Assembly: GCA_902592675.1 (NCBI GenBank)
Contig: CACJFJ010000001.1
Location: forward strand, 124,001-188,000
Direction of reading: 5' to 3'
Origin: an uncultured Pelagibacteraceae bacterium
Lineage (GTDB): Bacteria > Pseudomonadota > Alphaproteobacteria > Pelagibacterales > Pelagibacteraceae
DNA: 64,000 nucleotides
How positions within the stretch are numbered: position 1 is the stretch's first letter; the number at the start of each line of letters is the position of its first letter. Of this stretch, positions 10,070-23,450 are shown piece after piece. A model generated the notes under the pieces. The model saw only the letters and a program-made list of their open reading frames with translations. It was not told the origin of the DNA and made no database searches. The translations under genes and the position numbers were made by a program.

Positions 10070-10591
10070 TTGATATCAAAAAAAAATAAAATTGGAATCC
10101 TTGGTGGGTCATTTGATCCAGCTCACAAAGGTCATTTAGCAATATCAAAAGAGGCTATAAAAAAATTTAAATTAAAAAAAATTATTTGGGCTATAACAAA
10201 AAAGAATCCCTTTAAAAATCAGAGTAGTACAAATCTTTTCAAAAGAATAAATTATTGTAAAAAAATAATAGGAAAAAATAATTTCATTAAAATTAAGTAT
10301 TACGAAAACTTGATAAGATCAAATAAAACAATCAAATTAATTAATTATCTAAATAAAAACGAAAATAATGAAGTCTATTTCATAATGGGTGCTGATAATT
10401 TAATAGGTTTTCATAAATGGCAACAATGGGAAAAAATTTCACAAAAATGTAATATTATTGTTTTTGATCGTCATGGGTACAAAAGAAAATCTCTAAATTC
10501 TATAGCATTTAAAAGATTAAATAAGAAAAATTTGAAATTTATAAACTTTAAAAAAGTCAATATTTCTTCTTCTCAATTAAGAAAAATTTGA
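10070..10591 (+). CDS. nadD: Nicotinate-nucleotide adenylyltransferase (TTG start)
   Basis: GILGGSFDPAHKGH nucleotidyltransferase motif; FIMGADNLIGFHKWQQW; ISSSQLR. Confidence 0.92.
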   Translation: MISKKNKIGILGGSFDPAHKGHLAISKEAIKKFKLKKIIWAITKKNPFKNQSSTNLFKRINYCKKIIGKNNFIKIKYYENLIRSNKTIKLINYLNKNENNEVYFIMGADNLIGFHKWQQWEKISQKCNIIVFDRHGYKRKSLNSIAFKRLNKKNLKFINFKKVNISSSQLRKI

Positions 10592-10608
10592 TAATCTTTA
10601 ATTAATTA

Positions 10609-10959
10609 ATGGATAATATTTCAAATCTAAAAAAAATTATTATTAACACACTAGATACAAATAAAGCACAAGATATAATAAGTATTGATCTTAAAGATAA
10701 AAGTTCAATGGCTGATTATATGATAATTGCTAGCGGAACTTCATCTAGGCATATTCAATCATTGTCTGAACAAGTTTTAGAAAAATTTAAGAGCAATGGT
10801 CTAAAAAACTCTAAAATTGAGGGAAAAGACAGCAATGAATGGAAGTTAGTTGATGGTATAGATTTAATTGTTCATATTTTTCATCCTGAGAAAAGGAAAT
10901 TTTACGAGCTTGAAAAAATGTGGAGTGAACTTATACCAAAAGAAAAATTGATAATATAA
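10609..10959 (+). CDS. rsfS: Ribosomal silencing factor RsfS
   Basis: SMADYMIIASGTSSRHIQSL, WKLVDGIDLIVHIFHPEKRKFYELEKMW. Confidence 0.93.
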   Translation: MDNISNLKKIIINTLDTNKAQDIISIDLKDKSSMADYMIIASGTSSRHIQSLSEQVLEKFKSNGLKNSKIEGKDSNEWKLVDGIDLIVHIFHPEKRKFYELEKMWSELIPKEKLII

Positions 10960-12092
10960 TGAAAAAAAAACTTTTTACACTTACCTTTTTTTTTATAATT
11001 TTTTTTAAACCTGTAAATTCTGTTGAAAATATTATTTATCAAAAAATTGATTTATTTGGAGAAGTACTAGAAAAAATTAACAAAGAGTATGTTGACGAAA
11101 TAAATCAATCAGAAAGCATGGACTCTGCCATTAATGGTTTGCTTCAATCTTTAGACCCATATTCTGCCTATATGTCGCCTGAGGTGTTTAATGAAATGCA
11201 AACTGAAACAAGTGGTGAATTTGGAGGTCTTGGTATTGAGGTCAGTATGGAGTCAGGTGTTGTAAAAGTAATATCTCCAATTGATGACACACCAGCATCT
11301 AGAGCAGGAATTAAAGCTGGTGATTACATTGTAAAAATTAATGATACTCAAGTGCAAGGAAAATCTTTAAGTGAGGCAGTAGATTTAATGAGAGGTCCTG
11401 TTGGTTCTGGAATAGAATTGACTGTTAGAAGAAGAGGTGAAAGAAAAGCACTTACATTTAATATAATCAGAGAGATAATACAAGTTAAGTCTGTCAAAAC
11501 AGATTTAATTGAAAAAACAATTGGTTATATTAGATTAACATCATTCAATGAAAATAGTGCAGAACAGATTAAAAAAGAAATTAAGAAATTAGAAAAAGAT
11601 AATGAGGTAATATCTTACATTTTAGATTTAAGGAATAATCCTGGAGGTTTACTTTCACAAGCAATCCAAATTTCAGATTTTTTTTTAGATGACGGTGAAA
11701 TAGTTTCAACAAAGAGTAGAAAGGCCTCTGAAAATAGAAAATGGTTTGCTAAACAAGGTGATTTAACAAATGGAAAAACACTGATTGTCCTGATTAATTA
11801 TGGATCTGCATCAGCGTCTGAAATTGTTGCTGGTGCTTTAAAAGATCATAAAAGAGCAATCGTACTAGGTGAAAATAGTTTTGGCAAAGGATCTGTTCAA
11901 TCAATAATCCCTTTAAAAAATAAAGGTGCGATAAGACTTACAGTGGCTAAATATTATTTACCCTCTGGAAAATCTATTTCTGAAGTAGGTGTATCACCAG
12001 ATATTGAAATCAGTGAGCAATCTGACAATTTTAGAATTAAAACAGAAACCGATAATCAATTAAAATACGCTATTAAGTTACTCAACGGTTAA
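10959..12092 (+). CDS. ctpA: S41 family C-terminal processing peptidase
   Basis: Signal peptide, PDZ domain, YGSASASEIVAGALKDHKRAIVLGENSFGKGSVQ catalytic Ser/Lys region. Confidence 0.93.
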   Translation: MKKKLFTLTFFFIIFFKPVNSVENIIYQKIDLFGEVLEKINKEYVDEINQSESMDSAINGLLQSLDPYSAYMSPEVFNEMQTETSGEFGGLGIEVSMESGVVKVISPIDDTPASRAGIKAGDYIVKINDTQVQGKSLSEAVDLMRGPVGSGIELTVRRRGERKALTFNIIREIIQVKSVKTDLIEKTIGYIRLTSFNENSAEQIKKEIKKLEKDNEVISYILDLRNNPGGLLSQAIQISDFFLDDGEIVSTKSRKASENRKWFAKQGDLTNGKTLIVLINYGSASASEIVAGALKDHKRAIVLGENSFGKGSVQSIIPLKNKGAIRLTVAKYYLPSGKSISEVGVSPDIEISEQSDNFRIKTETDNQLKYAIKLLNG

Positions 12093-12095
12093 ATA

Positions 12096-12572
12096 ATGTT
12101 AGAAAAATTCAAAGACTTGCCACTTAGAAATGGTGTTGGGATAATTTTACTAAATAGAGAGAATAAAGTTTTTGTAGCCAAAAGAATAGATAATCCTAAA
12201 AATTTTTGGCAAATGCCTCAGGGTGGCGTTGATGAAGGAGAAGATTTTTTAGCTGCTGCTTATAGAGAATTAGAGGAAGAAACGAGTATAAAGAATGTCA
12301 AATTAATAAAAGAGATAGATGGTACAATTTCATACGAATTACCTGATCACTTATTAGGAGTGATTTGGAAAGGAAGATATAAGGGTCAAAAACAAAAGTG
12401 GTTTGTAATGAGATTTTTAGGGAAGGATGAAGATATAAATATTAAAACAAGCAGACCGGAATTTTTAGACTGGAAATGGATTGATTTGAATATGATAACA
12501 GATGTTGTTGTAGACTTTAAGCTACACATGTATAAAGAACTTAAAAACAGAGTAAATAAAATTATTAATTAA
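12096..12572 (+). CDS. rppH: RNA pyrophosphohydrolase (Nudix)
   Basis: FWQMPQGGVDEGEDFLAAAYRELEEETS Nudix box. Confidence 0.92.
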   Translation: MLEKFKDLPLRNGVGIILLNRENKVFVAKRIDNPKNFWQMPQGGVDEGEDFLAAAYRELEEETSIKNVKLIKEIDGTISYELPDHLLGVIWKGRYKGQKQKWFVMRFLGKDEDINIKTSRPEFLDWKWIDLNMITDVVVDFKLHMYKELKNRVNKIIN

Positions 12573-12956
12573 GACTTTTTAAAACTTCAATTTTTTGGTT
12601 AATTAAAAATTTTGATTGATCGTTTATCTCTTGCTTATTAGCATCTTCTTCAGCAGATTTTATAAGCTCATCAATTTTTCTTCTTTCAAATTCTTTTAAA
12701 TTAAAAATTGTACTGGTTAAGATTGAAAGATTATTATCTTTAAACTCAATAATTCCATCATCAACATAAAATTTATCATCCCCTGATTTTGTTTTAACAT
12801 GTATTATACCTGGCTTTAAAAATGAAATTATAGGAATATGATCCTTAAGAATTCCTATTTCTCCCTCAAAAGCTGGAAGAACCGCCTCTAAAACATCCTC
12901 TTTAAATAAAAAAGATTTTTCTGGATTTACTATCTCTATCTTAAATTGTTCGCTCA

Positions 12957-12957
<1 letters not shown>
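12565..12957 (-). CDS. atpC: ATP synthase epsilon subunit
   Basis: Position downstream of atpD; FKIEIVNPEKSFL, AFEGEIGILKDHIPIISFLKPGI. Confidence 0.93.
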
Positions 12958-15253
<2,296 letters not shown>

Positions 15254-15260
15254 ATAATAT

Positions 15261-16796
15261 TTATGATTTGGTTATATTTTTTAGATTATTGATTATTTCT
15301 ATAAGATTTTTCTCTTTATCTTCTTCTAATTTTCCCGTACTTAAAATAGAATCTATAATCTCTGGTTTTTCAGATTTACATCTCTCGATTATTTTGTTCT
15401 CAAAATCAGAAACATTCTTTAAGTCAATATCATCTAAATAACCTTTTACACCGCAAAAAACTGAAATTACTTGTTCTGCAACTGTCATTGGTGAGTATTG
15501 TTTTTGTTTTAAAAGTTCAGTTAATTTAGATCCTCTATTCAAAAGTTGTTGGGTTGAGGCATCTAAATCTGAGCCAAATTGTGCAAAAGCAGCCATTTCT
15601 CTATATTGCGCAAGTTCTAATTTCATTGACCCAGAAACTTTTTTCATTGCTTTAGTTTGTGCAGATGACCCTACCCTTGATACTGATAATCCAACGTTTA
15701 TTGCTGGCCTAATACCTTGGTTAAATAATTCTGTTTCTAAAAATATTTGACCATCAGTTATTGAAATTACATTTGTTGGAATATAAGCGGAAACATCTCC
15801 ACCTTGTGTCTCAATAATTGGTAATGCCGTTAAAGAGCCACCACCATGTTTGTCACTTAATTTTGCTGCTCTTTCAAGCAATCTACTATGAAGATAAAAT
15901 ACATCGCCTGGATAAGCTTCTCTCCCAGGAGGTCTTCTTAATATTAAAGACATTTGTCTATAAGCAACTGCTTGTTTAGATAAATCATCGTAAATTATTA
16001 ACGCATGCATACCATTATCTCTATAATATTCCCCCATTGCACATCCAGTATAAGGAGCTAAAAATTGAAGAGGCGCAGAGTCTGATGCCGTTGCTGCGAC
16101 TATGGTCGTGTATTCCATAGCTCCTGCCTCCTCAAGTGTTTTTTGAATTTGTCTTACTGTTGATCTTTTTTGTCCAATAGCAACATATATACAATAAAGT
16201 TTTTGATTTTCATCACCTGACTCATTAATCTTTTTTTGATTAATAATTGCGTCAACTGCAACTGCTGTTTTTCCAGTCTGTCTATCACCAATTATTAACT
16301 CACGTTGTCCTCTCCCGATTGGTACAAGACTATCAATTGATTTAAGTCCTGTTTGCATTGGCTCACTTACTGATTGTCTTGGAATAATTCCGGGAGCTTT
16401 AACTTCCACTCTACTTTTTTTGACTTTTTTGTCCAAAGCACCCTTTCCATCAATCGGATTTCCTAATCCATCCACAACTCTTCCTAATAACTCTTTACCG
16501 ACTGGAGTGTCTACAATGCTTCCAGTTCTTTTTACCACATCCCCCTCTTTAATATTTTTATCATCACCAAAAATTACTACTCCAACATTTTCGCTCTCTA
16601 AATTTAGAGCCATTCCTTTTGAACCATCTGAAAACTCTACCATCTCACCAGCTTGGACACTATCTAAACCATAAATTCTAGCTATACCATCTCCTACAGA
16701 TAAAACTTGTCCCACCTCAGAAATTTCAGCTTTTTCTCCAAAGTTTTTTATTTGTTCTTTTAAAATTTTTGTTACTTCTGATGGATTTATTTCCAT
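15261..16796 (-). CDS. atpA: ATP synthase alpha subunit
   Basis: [45 protein letters not shown]. Confidence 0.98.
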   Translation of the reverse strand: MEINPSEVTKILKEQIKNFGEKAEISEVGQVLSVGDGIARIYGLDSVQAGEMVEFSDGSKGMALNLESENVGVVIFGDDKNIKEGDVVKRTGSIVDTPVGKELLGRVVDGLGNPIDGKGALDKKVKKSRVEVKAPGIIPRQSVSEPMQTGLKSIDSLVPIGRGQRELIIGDRQTGKTAVAVDAIINQKKINESGDENQKLYCIYVAIGQKRSTVRQIQKTLEEAGAMEYTTIVAATASDSAPLQFLAPYTGCAMGEYYRDNGMHALIIYDDLSKQAVAYRQMSLILRRPPGREAYPGDVFYLHSRLLERAAKLSDKHGGGSLTALPIIETQGGDVSAYIPTNVISITDGQIFLETELFNQGIRPAINVGLSVSRVGSSAQTKAMKKVSGSMKLELAQYREMAAFAQFGSDLDASTQQLLNRGSKLTELLKQKQYSPMTVAEQVISVFCGVKGYLDDIDLKNVSDFENKIIERCKSEKPEIIDSILSTGKLEEDKEKNLIEIINNLKNITKS

Positions 16797-17354
16797 TTAT
16801 ACCTCTATCATTTTATTTTCTATTTGTTTTAATTTATTTTTAATAGAAGTATCAATCATTGTACTTCCAACTTTAACAATCAAGCCACCAATTAGATCGG
16901 TGTCATAAGTATATTTTAATTTTATTTTGGATTTAAAATTATTTGATAATTCTAATGTAATTTTACTAATCTCTTCTTGAGTAAGATCTTTTGCTGATTT
17001 TATCTCTGTTTTAAGTTCTCCTCTCTTTTCTGAGCAAATTTCAATAAAACTTTCAAGGATCTGTTTAACAAAAAAAAATCTTCTTTTCCTAATTAAAAAA
17101 TTTAAAAAGTTTTTGAATAAAACATCTAATTTAGAATTTTCTGATATTATATTTATAACTTTTGTTAAAATATCTTGATTTATAGTTGGATCCTTAATAA
17201 GATTTTTAAATTCTTCATTTTTTGATATCAAACTTAAAAAAGCAATTGAATGGGTCTCCATTTTATCTAATTTATTTGACTCTTCTGCAAGCTCATAAAG
17301 TGCAAGCGAATATCTGTTAGCTGAAGTACTTGAAAATCCTTTAGTCTTGCTCAA
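16797..17354 (-). CDS. atpH: ATP synthase delta subunit
   Basis: First gene of atpHAGDC; ANRYSLALYELAEE; DTDLIGGLIVKVGSTMIDTSIKNKLKQI. Confidence 0.92.
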   Translation of the reverse strand: MSKTKGFSSTSANRYSLALYELAEESNKLDKMETHSIAFLSLISKNEEFKNLIKDPTINQDILTKVINIISENSKLDVLFKNFLNFLIRKRRFFFVKQILESFIEICSEKRGELKTEIKSAKDLTQEEISKITLELSNNFKSKIKLKYTYDTDLIGGLIVKVGSTMIDTSIKNKLKQIENKMIEV

Positions 17355-17392
17355 TTTGTTACCTCTAAAGTGTAGATTGTTTATTATAAAAT

Positions 17393-17458
17393 CTCATTTT
17401 AATTAACATATGACTTTAAGGTCTTCAAGTAACACATTGGTTTAAAATGAGTTTTTTT
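17393..17458. other. Long inverted repeat between priA and atpH
   Basis: CTCATTTTAA (17393-17402) and TTAAAATGAG (17442-17451) are perfect 10-bp arms, followed on + by TTTTTTT. Confidence 0.4.
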
Positions 17459-17463
17459 AGGGT

Positions 17464-19419
17464 CTAATTGAAGCTTATAGGATCAACATCAACTGAAAGT
17501 TTTATTCCATGAGGAAATTTGTAATTAAATATTAATGTTGCCAATGAGTTCTGCAATTTTTGTGTTTTGGGTCCTCTTATTAGAAATCTAACCCTGAATT
17601 TCTTTTTTAATCTAAATAAGGGGGCGCTTACTGGTCCCAAAATTTGTCCATAAATTTTGTTCTCCATAAAATTTTTCAATCTAAAAGCCTCTTTCTCTAA
17701 TTTTTTTTCATTTTCACCTGTAAGAATTAAGGAAATAAATCTCTGAAAGGGAGGTAGTTTATTTTGTTTTCTTATTTGTAACTCTTTTTCTAGAAAAATA
17801 TCAGGATTTTTATTAGTAATGTCTGAAATCATTCTTGTATTGGGATTATATGTTTGAAAATAGACCATAGATGGTTGACCTGTGCGCCCAGCTCGACCTG
17901 AAAGCTGGTGATAAAGTTGTAAATTTTTTTCTGCTCCTCTTAGATCGTGTCCTTGAGAAGAAAGATCTATATCGACTACAACTATACAATTTAAATTTGG
18001 AAAGTGATAACCTTTGGAGATTAATTGCGTACCAACTATTATTTCTACTTCATTTCTTATTATTTTTTCAAGTTTTTCCTTTGAGCTTTTTTTATTCATT
18101 GTATCACTTGAAAAAATTTCAGTTCTTTTTAAAGGAAAATTTTTTTTAACCTCATCAGAAATTCTTTCAACTCCTGGACCACTAAATATGAAATCACATT
18201 TTCCCTCTTTTTTACAACTTCTGATAAGAGATGATTTAAAACCACAATAGTGGCAAAGTAAATTGTTGTTTTTTTTATGGTAAACTAGATTAATAGAACA
18301 ATTAGGACATTCGTAAGTAGTAATGCATTTTTTACATAAAGCACTTGGTGAAAAACCTCTCCTATTTAAAAAAAAAAGAATCTGATCATTTCTTTCCAAA
18401 TGAAAATTCACTTTTTGTATGATTTCTTTAGAAAGCCAAGATTGTTTTTCTAATTTAACTTTATTCAAATTTATTATTTCATAATTAGGCAAAGAGGCAT
18501 TTTTATATCTATATTCTAGTTTCGAGATGCTATATTTTCCCTTCTTAATATTTTGATAAGTTTCAACAGATGGAACAGAGGTAATTAAGTTAATCGGAAT
18601 ATTTTCAAAAGAAGCTCTAGCTATTGCCATATCTCTTGCGTTATACGTAATTCCCTCATCTTGTTTATATGATTGATCATGTTCCTCGTCGACAATTATT
18701 AATCCCAAATTTTTGAAAGGTAAAAATAAAGAAGATCTTGCCCCTATAACTACCTTAATCTTATCCTCCATTATTCCTCTCCAAATAATTTCCTTATTTT
18801 TTTTTGTTATCCCAGAATGCCAAACTGCAGGATTAAAACCAAAAAATTCAATAAATTTTTTTTCAAATTGATTTGTTAGGCCAATTTCAGGTAACATCAC
18901 TAAAATTTGATGGCCTTTTTCTAATTTTTTTTTTAAGGCCTCAAAATATACAATTGTTTTTCCAGACCCAGTTGTCCCTTGTAAAACATGCACATTAAAT
19001 TTCAGATTAAATTTATTGATTATGTCTAAACATTTTTTTTGTTCATTTGTAAGTTTAAAAATATCTTTTGTAATTTTAAATTTATAGTTTTCATAAAACT
19101 TAGAATCGAATTTTTCCACAGGTTTTCCACTCAGTAAAAAAAGCTTCAAAACCATACCTTTTGGAATAACATTATATTCTGCAAACCAATCTAAAAACTC
19201 AACAGTTTTTTTTTTTAATTTAGGTATATTTAATTTTTTTAATACTTTTTTAGTTTTAAATTTTTTTTCATTTTTTTTTTCAAATTGAAACCAAACAAGG
19301 CCTGAGATTTTTGATTTTCCAAAAGGTACCTCAACAAAATCACCAACCTCCAATTTTAAATCACTTTCATAGGTAAATGGGTAATTAAAAATATTAGGCA
19401 AAAGAATTGGGAATTTCAT
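17464..19419 (-). CDS. priA: Primosomal protein N' (PriA helicase)
   Basis: LQGTTGSGKTIVY Walker A, VDEEHDQSYKQDE, zinc-binding Cys cluster, LSGRAGRTGQPS. Confidence 0.95.
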   Translation of the reverse strand: MKFPILLPNIFNYPFTYESDLKLEVGDFVEVPFGKSKISGLVWFQFEKKNEKKFKTKKVLKKLNIPKLKKKTVEFLDWFAEYNVIPKGMVLKLFLLSGKPVEKFDSKFYENYKFKITKDIFKLTNEQKKCLDIINKFNLKFNVHVLQGTTGSGKTIVYFEALKKKLEKGHQILVMLPEIGLTNQFEKKFIEFFGFNPAVWHSGITKKNKEIIWRGIMEDKIKVVIGARSSLFLPFKNLGLIIVDEEHDQSYKQDEGITYNARDMAIARASFENIPINLITSVPSVETYQNIKKGKYSISKLEYRYKNASLPNYEIINLNKVKLEKQSWLSKEIIQKVNFHLERNDQILFFLNRRGFSPSALCKKCITTYECPNCSINLVYHKKNNNLLCHYCGFKSSLIRSCKKEGKCDFIFSGPGVERISDEVKKNFPLKRTEIFSSDTMNKKSSKEKLEKIIRNEVEIIVGTQLISKGYHFPNLNCIVVVDIDLSSQGHDLRGAEKNLQLYHQLSGRAGRTGQPSMVYFQTYNPNTRMISDITNKNPDIFLEKELQIRKQNKLPPFQRFISLILTGENEKKLEKEAFRLKNFMENKIYGQILGPVSAPLFRLKKKFRVRFLIRGPKTQKLQNSLATLIFNYKFPHGIKLSVDVDPISFN

Positions 19420-19437
19420 AGCTCAATCGATTATCCT

Positions 19438-20742
19438 TTACTTGCTAAATCTAGCAATAATTCCTATTTCACCTTCACCTTCCAAAGCAAGTAATATTAA
19501 TTTTGAAGCATTACTATATTTTATATCTCTTATTCTATCTCCAATAAATATTTTCTCTTTATATATTATTTTTTTTAAGTCTTTTGAAAATTTTATCCTA
19601 TAAACACTTTTGCCATTTAAAGATGTTAGTAAGAAATTATCTTGCCACGACTCACTAAAATTCTCTGGCAGGTAAATAATTTCAGAAATTCCTATTGAGG
19701 GTATAAATGAGAAAACCGGCTCTATAAAACCATTTTCACTATGATTTTTTTTGTATTTCAAATTTTTGTCGAAGTACGATTGTCCATATGAAGATATTGG
19801 CCAGCCATAATTTCCCTTAAAAAAAATTCTATTTATTTCATCTCCACCTCTAGGACCATGTTCAGTAGATAAAATTTTATCATTTTTAAAAACCAAAAGG
19901 CCTTGAGGATTTCTATGACCTTTTGAGAAAATTAGATATTCTTTTTTATCTTTACTTTCCAAAGATTTAAATAATACTTTTCCAAAAATTGATTTTTCAC
20001 TTTGAGCATCTCCTCCTATAAAATCTGGGGTTGAACTATCTCCTACGGTGAACAAAATTCCATTTTGATTATTATGAGAATATTTTTGTATTCTTCCACC
20101 TTGTATCATTGATTTTAAGCATTCCTCAGACTTAAAGAATTCTTTAAAATTTAAAAACTTTTCATCGATAATTGCTTCATCAATTTGAAATTTAAAACAC
20201 TTATCCTTATAGCTCGCGTAAGACAAATAAATCTTATTATCACTAATAAAAGAGTCTAAAATCTGATAGGGCTTAATATTAATAGAAATCTTCTTAAAAT
20301 TATTTTTTTTAATATCGCTTTCAAGATTTTCAATTTTATTAATTTGAAAAATATTTCCTTTAATATCAATTATTAAAACTCTTTCGTCCAAAAGTTCTAT
20401 AAAAAAAGATTTTCTTTGGGTATTTTTATTATATATGCCCTCTGTACTTGTTAAAAAATCTAATTTATATCTGTTAAAATTTACTTTAATTGACTGCGTT
20501 TCAGGAATAAACTTTACATTATAATCATTTTGAAACTGCTTAAAAAATTTATCTGAATAAGTAATTTTAATTATAGCCTGAACTTTTAAAGGAGTGTAGG
20601 GCCATAAATATTTATTTATATAAGTTTTTAATTTATTTTGATCAAATATATTTAAATAGACAAAATAGATAATTAATAATGATATAATTATAAAAAAAAT
20701 CAAAACAATTTTTTTTAAATTTTTATAATTAAGTATTTTCAC
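19438..20742 (-). CDS. Membrane-anchored glucose/sorbosone dehydrogenase-like beta-propeller protein
   Basis: N-terminal TM; FSKGHRNPQGLLVFKNDKILSTEHGPRGGDEINRI typical of soluble PQQ aldose dehydrogenase-like proteins. Confidence 0.75.
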   Translation of the reverse strand: MKILNYKNLKKIVLIFFIIISLLIIYFVYLNIFDQNKLKTYINKYLWPYTPLKVQAIIKITYSDKFFKQFQNDYNVKFIPETQSIKVNFNRYKLDFLTSTEGIYNKNTQRKSFFIELLDERVLIIDIKGNIFQINKIENLESDIKKNNFKKISINIKPYQILDSFISDNKIYLSYASYKDKCFKFQIDEAIIDEKFLNFKEFFKSEECLKSMIQGGRIQKYSHNNQNGILFTVGDSSTPDFIGGDAQSEKSIFGKVLFKSLESKDKKEYLIFSKGHRNPQGLLVFKNDKILSTEHGPRGGDEINRIFFKGNYGWPISSYGQSYFDKNLKYKKNHSENGFIEPVFSFIPSIGISEIIYLPENFSESWQDNFLLTSLNGKSVYRIKFSKDLKKIIYKEKIFIGDRIRDIKYSNASKLILLALEGEGEIGIIARFSK

Positions 20743-22143
20743 TTAAGAATGTATCGCTCGATTATCAACAGAGAGTGCTGCTTCTTTAACTGCTTCAGAA
20801 AACGTGGGATGTGCATGACATGTTCTAGCGATATCCTCAGAGCTAGCACCAAATTCCATTGCAACACCTATTTCTGCAATTAATTCTCCAGCATGAGGCC
20901 CGATCAAGTGAGCACCAAGAACTCGATCAGTTTTTGCATCTGCGATAATTTTTACAAATCCCTCAGCCTCATCAATAGCTTTAGCTCTAGAATTTGCCAT
21001 AAAGGAAAATTTGCCTACTTTAAATTTTACATTTTGTTGTTTGAGTTGTTCCTCAGTTTTTCCAATAGAGGCAACTTCTGGTGTGGTATAAATTACACCA
21101 GGAATAGTATTATAATTTACATGTCCAGATTGACCTGCAATATTTTCAGCTACTGCAATTCCCTCATCTTCAGCTTTATGTGCTAACATTGGTCCATCTA
21201 TGACATCACCTATTGCAAATATATTGTTTAAATTTGTTTTAAAATTCTTATCTGTTTTAATTCTATTTTTTTTATCTACTTCAATTCCAATTTTTTGCAA
21301 ATTTAAGTAATTGGTATTAGGTTTCCTGCCAACTGAAATCAATGCTACATCACAATTAAATTCTTTAACACTGCCATTTTTATCTTTTGTAGTAATTATC
21401 GCGCCAGAATTATTTTTTTTTATTCCCTCAACCTTATGGTTCATATGAAAATGAATACCTTGTTTTTTTAGAATTTTCATAAATTCACTTGAGATTTCTT
21501 TATCCATACCGGGTGTGATATGATCTAAAAATTCAATAACATGAACTTCTGCACCTAATCTTGACCAAACAGAACCCATTTCTAATCCAATATATCCGCC
21601 TCCAATTACAATCATTTTGCTTGGAACTTTTTCTAGTTTTAACACTCCAGTTGATGAAACAATAATTTTTTCGTCAAACTCAACACCTGGAAGAGATACT
21701 GGGACTGATCCTGTTGCAATTATAGTTTTATCTGCCTCTATAATGATTTCCTTGTTTTGATCATCTTTAATTAAAATTTTTTTATCTGAGTGAAAGCTTG
21801 CAACACCTTTAAAATATGTGACTTTATTTTTCTTAAATAGAAATTCAACACCCTTCGTTAAAATTGTAACTGCCTTATCTTTATTTTGCATCATTTTTGA
21901 TAAATTTAATTTTATATCACCTACCTCAATTCCTTTACTTTTTAAATTTTTGGCTTTTTTAAACTCATCAGATAAATTTAATAAACTTTTTGAGGGGATA
22001 CATCCAACATTCAAACAAGTTCCACCTAGCGTTCCACGAGACTCTACACATGCAGTTTTTAAGCCTAGTTGAGCCAGCCTAATAGCACAAACATAGCCAC
22101 CAGGACCTCCACCAATAACAACTGCTTGAAATTGATCTTTCAT
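20743..22143 (-). CDS. lpdA: Dihydrolipoyl dehydrogenase (E3)
   Basis: GGGPGGYVCAIRLAQLG, GGTCLNVGCIPSK redox motif, HAHPTFSEAVKEAAL. Confidence 0.96.
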   Translation of the reverse strand: MKDQFQAVVIGGGPGGYVCAIRLAQLGLKTACVESRGTLGGTCLNVGCIPSKSLLNLSDEFKKAKNLKSKGIEVGDIKLNLSKMMQNKDKAVTILTKGVEFLFKKNKVTYFKGVASFHSDKKILIKDDQNKEIIIEADKTIIATGSVPVSLPGVEFDEKIIVSSTGVLKLEKVPSKMIVIGGGYIGLEMGSVWSRLGAEVHVIEFLDHITPGMDKEISSEFMKILKKQGIHFHMNHKVEGIKKNNSGAIITTKDKNGSVKEFNCDVALISVGRKPNTNYLNLQKIGIEVDKKNRIKTDKNFKTNLNNIFAIGDVIDGPMLAHKAEDEGIAVAENIAGQSGHVNYNTIPGVIYTTPEVASIGKTEEQLKQQNVKFKVGKFSFMANSRAKAIDEAEGFVKIIADAKTDRVLGAHLIGPHAGELIAEIGVAMEFGASSEDIARTCHAHPTFSEAVKEAALSVDNRAIHS

Positions 22144-23445
22144 TTAAATATCTAAAAACAACCTTCTAGGATCTTCTAAGTTTTCTTTTACCATTTTTAA
22201 AAATGATACTGAGTCTTTTCCATCAATGATCCTATGATCGTAAGACAAAGCTAGGTACATAATTGGTTTTATTTTAATTTCACCATTAACTGCTATAGGT
22301 CTATCTACTATGTTGTGCATTCCAAGAACACCTGACTGAGGTAAATTTAATATTGGTGTTGATAACATTGAGCCGTAAACTCCTCCATTGCTTATTGTAA
22401 AGGTTCCACCTTGAAGATCTTCAATTATAAGTTTTCCATCTCTCGCTTTTTCTGAGATTTCTTTAATATTTTTTTCAATATCCGCAAATGAAAGTTCATC
22501 TGCATTTTTAAGAACAGGAACAACTAGGCCCTTTTCCGTACCTACAGCAAAACTTATATTGTAATAATTTTTATAAATTATCTCATCCCCCTCTATTTCC
22601 GCATTAACTGCAGGGAAATTTTTTAGGGCGACTACACAAGCTTTAACAAAAAAAGACATAAAACCTAGCTTGACTCCATATCTATTTTGAAAATCATCTT
22701 GATTATCTTTTCTCATCTGAATAATATTTGACATATCGACTTCATTAAAAGTTGTAAGCAACGCTGCATTTTCTTGAGCTTGTTTTAATCTTTTTGCAAT
22801 AGTCTGTCTTAACCTAGTCATTTTTATTTTTTCTTCATGACCATACTTAATCTTTCTCTCTGATGGAGGTGGGTTTATCCCCATCAACTCTATTAAGTCA
22901 CTTTTCAAGACTCTTCCCTGTTTTCCTGAACCTTTTACAGATTTTATATCAATATTATTTTCAGTCGCAATTTTTCTTACTGCGGGCGATAATATTTGAT
23001 CGGACTCTTCATTCGCTCCCTCTTTGGCATCAGTAACTTCATTATCTAAAATTAATGGCTCTTCTTTATAGTCATCATCTATTGATTTTTCTTCATTAAA
23101 GACTTTAGGCTCTTTTTTTTCAACTTGAGTTTCTAGTTTTACAACATTGTCTTTTCCTTCAGGATTTTCTGAAATTTCATTTTCTTTAGTATTATTTAAA
23201 CTTGAATTTTTTTCTATGACTGAACCTAGAAGTGCTCCAACTTCTACAACAGAACCATCTTTTGATGAAATCTTATTTAATATTCCAGTCACAGGCGACG
23301 GCACCTCAAGATTGACCTTATCAGTTTCAAGTTCAACCAAAGGTTCGTCTGCTTCAACTCTATCACCCTCACTCTTTAGCCACCTAGAAACTGTAGCTTC
23401 TGTTATACTTTCACCAAGAACAGGGACTAAAATTTTTTCACTCAT
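22144..23445 (-). CDS. sucB: Dihydrolipoyllysine succinyltransferase (E2 of 2-oxoglutarate dehydrogenase)
   Basis: Lipoyl domain [31 protein letters not shown] catalytic motif. Confidence 0.96.
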   Translation of the reverse strand: MSEKILVPVLGESITEATVSRWLKSEGDRVEADEPLVELETDKVNLEVPSPVTGILNKISSKDGSVVEVGALLGSVIEKNSSLNNTKENEISENPEGKDNVVKLETQVEKKEPKVFNEEKSIDDDYKEEPLILDNEVTDAKEGANEESDQILSPAVRKIATENNIDIKSVKGSGKQGRVLKSDLIELMGINPPPSERKIKYGHEEKIKMTRLRQTIAKRLKQAQENAALLTTFNEVDMSNIIQMRKDNQDDFQNRYGVKLGFMSFFVKACVVALKNFPAVNAEIEGDEIIYKNYYNISFAVGTEKGLVVPVLKNADELSFADIEKNIKEISEKARDGKLIIEDLQGGTFTISNGGVYGSMLSTPILNLPQSGVLGMHNIVDRPIAVNGEIKIKPIMYLALSYDHRIIDGKDSVSFLKMVKENLEDPRRLFLDI

Positions 23446-23450
23446 CTTAT

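Noticed and set aside
17452-17458. + strand intrinsic terminator at the priA-atpH inverted repeat
   Set aside because: Stem is AT-rich with a 39-nt loop and no + strand gene feeds it; not called a terminator, only reported as an inverted repeat.
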